DNA from: Methyloligella sp.
Lineage (GTDB): Bacteria; Pseudomonadota; Alphaproteobacteria; Rhizobiales; HXMU1428-3
Assembly (NCBI GenBank): GCA_021604645.1
Contig: BQJJ01000001.1
Coordinates: forward strand, 186,001 to 250,000
Reading direction: 5' to 3'
DNA: 64,000 bases
Below, piece after piece: positions 59,583 through 64,000 of the stretch (positions within the stretch are counted from its first letter, which is position 1; each line of letters opens with the position of its first letter). A model generated the notes under the pieces. The model had not been told where the DNA came from. It searched no databases and saw nothing but the letters and a program-made list of their open reading frames with translations. The translations under genes were made by a program, and so were the position numbers.

Positions 59583-60221
59583 TTACCTTTGAGATGAAGA
59601 GCGAATGGTCTCTCTCTCGCGAGGATAAAGCGAGTCCCAATATTTCGGGTGACGAGCAGATTGCCGTTTAACAAAACGATACGGTACCTTGTTCCAAACG
59701 GTGACTTCATCGCGCTTGTTGTCGAGAAGGTAATCACCTTGTTTGGTGCGAACGGTCAGAATAGCGTGCCCTGCACCTTCTTCATCACGAACAACAGTGA
59801 TAAGAAGTGAGTTTTCAGGCCAGCCATTTTCAGCTAACAAACGGCGCTTCAGTAAGACGTAATCTTCACAGTCACCGCTGCTAGAGGGGTAGTCCCAATA
59901 TTCAATCGTGCCATGATGCTCTTGATCAGTGACCGGTTTGATCGCTTTATTGACCGCTCGATTAATCGTGACAAGCTGGCGCCAGCGATTTTTGTTGAGA
60001 GAAATTTTGTTGGTGATTTGACGATATTTTTCGCAATCACGTGGGTAACGCTGGCAAAATCGAACATGACCAATCGGTGGTTTCGAATTACCATAAACCC
60101 GCATATGCGGTGATGCTAAATTTTGACCATCAACCCAGACTGCAAATTCAGCAGTGGCATTGGTTGAATAGCTACTTATACAAATTGCGAAAAACGCAAG
60201 ACTATAAATTACTCGATACAT
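59583..60221 (-). CDS. Transglutaminase-like cysteine peptidase (BTLCP, LapG-like)
   Basis: The start MYRVIYSLAFFAI (60221) gives a signal peptide ending STNATA; the track adds 21 residues. The mature periplasmic protein has the catalytic Cys in SSSGDCEDYVLLK, His in EGAGHAILTV and Asp in YLLDNKRDEV, the BTLCP triad. The LapG group cleaves surface adhesins under c-di-GMP control. A PilZ protein lies next upstream, but no LapD-like receptor or adhesin is in the window. Confidence 0.88.
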   Translation of the reverse strand: MYRVIYSLAFFAICISSYSTNATAEFAVWVDGQNLASPHMRVYGNSKPPIGHVRFCQRYPRDCEKYRQITNKISLNKNRWRQLVTINRAVNKAIKPVTDQEHHGTIEYWDYPSSSGDCEDYVLLKRRLLAENGWPENSLLITVVRDEEGAGHAILTVRTKQGDYLLDNKRDEVTVWNKVPYRFVKRQSARHPKYWDSLYPRERETIRSSSQR

Positions 60222-60394
60222 TTTTAGTCCCCTACACTCTGTTACTAATGGGGAGCATGACACAAAAACTTTTCTATGACGCAAATACGCACGTCACAAA
60301 TTTAGTTACTTTTAAATCAGCTTCTACTCAAATTTACTTAAAATTTTAACTTAAACTCTGGTTCTTAAATAAGGCATAATAAATTCAAAATTGT

Positions 60395-61099
60395 TTACGG
60401 GGATAAAGTTCCAAATTCGGAAAGCAATAGGGCAGCTGAAGGGGCTGTTGTAAACTCAATACCGATGCCTTCATCGTGGTAGCGAGCAACAGTTCCTTTT
60501 AATTGTCCTAATGTAACTTGTGAGCCCATTGGAGGGCGGGCAGTTGTGATAATTGAAGCACCACTTAAAGAAAAGTTTTGAACCTGGCAGGTAATATCTA
60601 TTTCACCAGGGAGAATAAGCGGAACTTCACGGTTATTAGCAATAAAGCGATGATGCCGGCGCATATCAGGCATTTCGCCATCAATCTGATTAACAAGCCA
60701 GGAAATCTTCAGCGCAATACGTTCTCGTTGGGTATCTGACATATCAAAGCCAACACCAAAGCTTTCAGGCTCTGAGCGCATGACCTGGCCTTTGGCCCGT
60801 CCTATATGGTCTAGGTAAAGAATAACCTGCTCACCCACAGCTGGGTTTACAGAGGAGGCGATTGCAGCACCACCGGCGGAAATATTCAGCACACGGCATG
60901 TATATTCCGTTTTATCTTCCAACATAAAGCGTCCCATCAGGCGCATATTAAAGCGACGAAAACGGCGGCGCTCAATACCATCTTTCTGGGTCTCATGTTG
61001 TTTAATGATTAAATAATCATTATTTCCTGTACTTGTATCCTTAATAAAGTCTTTCAAGACTGAATCAGACACTTTTCCAGTTTCACTAGTGGATGACAT
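60395..61099 (-). CDS. Tandem PilZ-domain protein
   Basis: A 234-residue protein with two PilZ modules. The first has ERRRFRRFNMRLMGRF and CRVLNISAGGAAIAS; the second has MRRHHRFIANNREVPLIL and VQNFSLSGASIITT. The first keeps the RxxxR and (D/N)xSxxG c-di-GMP pattern; the second has a weaker arginine set (RRHHRF). It is probably a cytosolic c-di-GMP effector, with the target unknown. Upstream is a PAS_5 protein on the same strand. Confidence 0.88.
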   Translation of the reverse strand: MSSTSETGKVSDSVLKDFIKDTSTGNNDYLIIKQHETQKDGIERRRFRRFNMRLMGRFMLEDKTEYTCRVLNISAGGAAIASSVNPAVGEQVILYLDHIGRAKGQVMRSEPESFGVGFDMSDTQRERIALKISWLVNQIDGEMPDMRRHHRFIANNREVPLILPGEIDITCQVQNFSLSGASIITTARPPMGSQVTLGQLKGTVARYHDEGIGIEFTTAPSAALLLSEFGTLSP

Positions 61100-61301
61100 A
61101 TAGTTATTCCAAAGCCAATCTTCTTGATAACATGGCTTCCAGAATAATGTTTTGTGAGTTAATGAATGAATAATAGCCGGCGAAAATTTGTAGAAAATTT
61201 TATCTATTTACAAAAAATCTAAATTTTATGGTGAAAAAACAGTAAATATCCGGCCAGTTTGTATGCGCAACATCCAATCAGCTTACAGAGAAAAGGGAAA
61301 A

Positions 61302-61940
61302 TTAATCGGTTTTGCCGCCCTCAAATACGCGAAGTGAACAATTTTTCCCCTCTACCAGTCTCTTATGCGGTAAGAACGGAAGCGCAGTTACGTTGGAAAT
61401 AAACGAACCGGCATGAGCTGAAGACACTTGTTGGTTCAAAGAGCTTCCTCGCAGCAAACTAATATGAACTTCAGTGATTTCATGAAAATCTAATTCAGTT
61501 AAACCAAGCCAGGGAATATCTCCAATGGGGCTGATCGAACCAAGAATGCGATCTATTGTTGAGCCTCCATGGATCATAGGTAAAAACAACATTTCAAAGT
61601 CACCAATATGATCATTGGATGATTTCGCCTGAAATACGATAGAGACAATGGTGCCATCCGTTAGTAATTGACTGAGATAGGTCGATAAAATAGGGCGTTC
61701 ATCTGATGGCCAGCAATCTAAAAAATCCAGGCTTCTAAATTCACGGCCAAAGATTTCACATAATTTACTCCCCGCAAGACGGAAATGTAATTTTTCTGTC
61801 GCTCTTTGCTCTAATATGAATGTGACAGGTAAAATATGTCCGATGGCAGAGGGAATAATTTCCACTCGTTTCGGCGCAATTCTATTTCCGCGAACTGAGT
61901 TCCAGTAGTCGAGAAGGTCTTGATTTTCTTGTTGGTACAT
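61302..61940 (-). CDS. PAS_5 family protein
   Basis: A 212-residue cytosolic protein. LLDYWNSVRGNRIAPKRVEIIPSAIGHILP followed by FRLAGSKLCEIFGREFRSLDFLDCW is the PAS_5 pattern, common in Rhizobiales next to PilZ genes. No enzymatic domain is attached, so it is likely a ligand-sensing or partner protein. The start has only a weak ribosome site. Confidence 0.82.
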   Translation of the reverse strand: MYQQENQDLLDYWNSVRGNRIAPKRVEIIPSAIGHILPVTFILEQRATEKLHFRLAGSKLCEIFGREFRSLDFLDCWPSDERPILSTYLSQLLTDGTIVSIVFQAKSSNDHIGDFEMLFLPMIHGGSTIDRILGSISPIGDIPWLGLTELDFHEITEVHISLLRGSSLNQQVSSAHAGSFISNVTALPFLPHKRLVEGKNCSLRVFEGGKTD

Positions 61941-62335
61941 TTTTATATTGCATGCCCATTGTTATTTTATGAAACGAAAATGTGTAAAATAAAGCTGATT
62001 GCTCGCTTAATTTAGATAATAGGCAATAAGTAGCAGGCACTATGCCAACAAAGGCAAAACCATAAAAACAAGGGACCAAGTGCTGGAATTACACAGAGTT
62101 AAGGTTATTAAATAGGATTAATCTTCCAACACCGCCTGTATTCAGGCCTGGATTTATTTGAAAATTAATCAAGTGATCACGCTTATTAATGAATTTTCAC
62201 AGGGAAACTTGCGTCAACCTGACGCATAAGGCATCATAGTAACTTCATTGAAGAAAACTTTGCAGGTCTAAAAGGTCCAATAACAAAAAATACAGCCATA
62301 AGAATTCGCAAAAGACCCTCAATGAAACCGTAGAC

Positions 62336-62367
62336 AGTTAACCTCTATCCGGAAAGTTAACCTCTAT
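62336..62367 (+). promoter_or_regulatory. Direct repeats AGTTAACCTCTAT upstream of the CBS gene
   Basis: Two exact 13-bp copies with 19-bp spacing end just before the AAGGAG ribosome site. They may be a regulator-binding site or part of the leader. Confidence 0.45.
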
Positions 62368-62391
62368 AAAAGAAGGAGCTATGAGAAATCT

Positions 62392-62823
62392 ATGAATGTA
62401 AATACCATCCTGAACGTTAAAGGCGGTGATGTAATCACTGTATCGACCTCAACTCCAATCCTTGAAGTGACAAAAACATTGGCCAAATTTGGTATTGGTT
62501 CAATTGTTGTCACAAATGAAGACGGCACTTTAGCTGGGATTGTCTCTGAAAGAGATGTGGTGCGCGCGATTGCTCACATGGGTGTGGATGTCACAAATGA
62601 ATCTGTTTCAGAAATCATGACAGAAAATATCATTACATGTGACCGCAATGATAGCGTCGATAAGATCATGGGAATTATGACGTCCAAGCGTTTCCGCCAC
62701 ATGCCCGTGGTTGAAGAAGGTAAACTTAAAGGGATTATCTCAATCGGTGACGTTGTTCAGCAAAGAATTGCTGAAGCTGAGCTTGAAGCAAACGCAATGA
62801 GAAGCTACATCGCAACTGGTTGA
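62392..62823 (+). CDS. CBS-domain pair protein
   Basis: A 143-residue protein consisting of two CBS domains: ILNVKGGDVITVSTSTPILEV with GIVSERDVVRAI, and VSEIMTENIITCDRNDSVDKIM with FRHMPVVEEGKLKGIISIGDVV. Such stand-alone pairs bind adenine nucleotides and modulate partner enzymes. AAGGAG lies ~13 bp before the ATG, with a four-codon ATG reading frame (ATGAGAAATCTATGA) in between that overlaps the start. Confidence 0.93.
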   Translation: MNVNTILNVKGGDVITVSTSTPILEVTKTLAKFGIGSIVVTNEDGTLAGIVSERDVVRAIAHMGVDVTNESVSEIMTENIITCDRNDSVDKIMGIMTSKRFRHMPVVEEGKLKGIISIGDVVQQRIAEAELEANAMRSYIATG

Positions 62824-63031
62824 TTAGCCAGCTCAATTAAGCTCTTGAAACTTGGATTTTCAGATCATTGCTGAGATAAGTAAGTTTTATAATTCTTCTT
62901 TAGTTGTTTTGCCTATGGGGAGGCAGAACAGCTAAAGCCTTGTGGGCACCTCAAGACAAAACATAGCTTTTTAGTCAACTCGCAATAACTATTTGAAAAT
63001 TGTAGCTAAAATACTAATGCTAGGCCATATT

Positions 63032-63946
63032 CTATGCGGCAAGGGAACCAAGGTGATGCTCAAGTTCATCACGAGCGCGCCAAGTTGCCTCTTCTCCTAA
63101 AGAAATCATTTCTTCAGCCCGATGAAAATCAAATAACCCAATATCGTCTAAACGTGGTTTGATTGAGAAATTAGGCGGGTCACCAGCAAGTCGCGCACGG
63201 GCGATACGGTCCTGAGTAATATTAAAAGCATCAAGCATAACTTTAGAAATTCCAGGGCTCTCACTCTTTTCACTAAAGAAGCGTGAGCGCCATTTACCCA
63301 AAGTTGTTTTGCGGTTTAATTTACTTTCATCTTCAGTTGGGATGTGTTCTATCTCTGTGGCCTCATGGCTAGAAATGACTGTACCCTTGCCGTAGGAATC
63401 ATTGTTCAAATTCACAGCAATAACAATATCAGCTCCAAATGCCCGGCACACAGAAACAGGTATGGGATTGACAATAGCGCCATCAAAAAGCCAGCGATTA
63501 TTAATGTTTACCGGTTTAAAAATACCAGGAAGTGCATAAGACGCACGCATGGCATCAACCAAATAACCCTTATCCATCCAAACTTCATGGCCAGAGCCAA
63601 GCTCAGTCGCCACTGAAATATATTGGCATTTCATGTTTTCAATGCGGACATCTTTTAGGTGAGTTTCAAGTGTTGCGCATATTCTCTTACCAGTAATTAA
63701 ACTCGAGCCAGCAAGATTTAAGTCCATAAAACCAAGGACTTTACGTGATGTAAGTTTGGTTGCAAAATGTTCTAGTTGAGGAAGTTCTTCAGCAGCATAG
63801 CAACCACCAACAATGGAGCCAATAGAGGTGCCGGCGACAATATCCGGTTTAATTCCGATTTTCTCAAGAGCCTTGAGAACGCCAATATGAGCCCAGCCAC
63901 GTGCTGCACCTCCACCAAGTGCAATGCCTATTTTTTTCTGTCTCAT
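63032..63946 (-). CDS. Patatin-like phospholipase
   Basis: A 304-residue Ser-Asp dyad hydrolase: oxyanion loop GGGAARGWAHIGVLKAL, nucleophile GTSIGSIVGG and catalytic Asp in WLFDGAIVNPIP. It resembles the RssA/NTE-like group with no signal peptide. It probably cleaves membrane phospholipids. AGAGTGAG precedes the ATG. Confidence 0.93.
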   Translation of the reverse strand: MRQKKIGIALGGGAARGWAHIGVLKALEKIGIKPDIVAGTSIGSIVGGCYAAEELPQLEHFATKLTSRKVLGFMDLNLAGSSLITGKRICATLETHLKDVRIENMKCQYISVATELGSGHEVWMDKGYLVDAMRASYALPGIFKPVNINNRWLFDGAIVNPIPVSVCRAFGADIVIAVNLNNDSYGKGTVISSHEATEIEHIPTEDESKLNRKTTLGKWRSRFFSEKSESPGISKVMLDAFNITQDRIARARLAGDPPNFSIKPRLDDIGLFDFHRAEEMISLGEEATWRARDELEHHLGSLAA

Positions 63947-64000
63947 ATCTCACTCTCTTTCATTAATAAAGATAGCTTACGAAATGCGTGCTGCTATAAC

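Overview
The window looks like a chromosomal segment of a low-GC (by eye, low forties per cent) alphaproteobacterium, most likely a marine-type member of the Hyphomicrobiales (Rhizobiales). Three things support this. The ATP synthase F1 operon has the order atpH-atpA-atpG-atpD-atpC. The chain rppH, polysaccharide deacetylase, ctpA, envC, rlmH, rsfS, nadD, proA, proB, obgE, GNAT, rpmA, rplU is conserved in that group. There are also palindromes of the TAGAGCAT...ATGCTCTA type that litter Rhizobiales genomes. No rRNA, tRNA, prophage, CRISPR array or transposase gene was recognised.

Layout. 1-4.6 kb: an edge-truncated penicillin-binding-protein activator lipoprotein diverges from rsmI, yraN and gshB, followed by an unknown membrane-anchored protein. 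4.6-10.3 kb: two ECF sigma/anti-sigma pairs face outward around exported proteins (COG4315, cytochrome P460, DUF4399), with a MipA/OmpV porin-like protein beyond. 10.4-16.2 kb: transaldolase (fsa type), priA, a small membrane protein, a secreted class 3 lipase and a LysE-type exporter. 16.5-21.6 kb: the F1 ATP synthase operon with a strong terminator. 21.6-26 kb: an OxyR-like LysR regulator, an unknown protein, and a divergent LysR/MFS pair. 26-41 kb: the conserved RNA-decay, cell-envelope, ribosome, proline and NAD cluster, all on the minus strand. 41-52.7 kb: a TSUP permease, an HCCA isomerase-like protein, a phosphohexomutase, two retropepsin-like proteases, an orphan histidine kinase, a thermonuclease, an Lrp regulator, a 3-hydroxyisobutyrate-dehydrogenase-like enzyme and an SQR-like flavoprotein. 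52.8-64 kb: a 59-residue membrane protein missed by the ORF track, an 850-residue TPR-like protein, an aminotransferase, a LapG-like cysteine peptidase, tandem PilZ and PAS_5 proteins, a CBS protein and a patatin.

The most unusual content lies between genes. Nine essentially complete copies of a structured repeat (called family A here), plus 3'-end remnants, sit in intergenic regions. Each copy is a series of four hairpins whose stems differ in sequence but stay paired, separated by nearly invariant single-stranded blocks (GAAGAAGGAG, GGACAT, CCTCGGAGG, AATAGCCGTGAGAGA). A second, smaller repeat (family B; GGTTGC...GGGCAAC core with a covarying outer stem) occurs ten times, alone or nested in the hairpin loops of A. 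A third module (C) is nested in A three times. All copies point the same way regardless of gene direction. I do not recognise the family. It could be a structured RNA that has spread or a REP/RIME-like palindromic mobile element; the sequence alone does not decide between them.

The core genes are ordinary housekeeping. The accessory interest lies in the paired ECF systems around a periplasmic haem protein, an OxyR-like regulator lacking the usual peroxidatic cysteine, an SQR-like protein without a family cysteine, and a possible c-di-GMP/peptidase neighbourhood near 60 kb.
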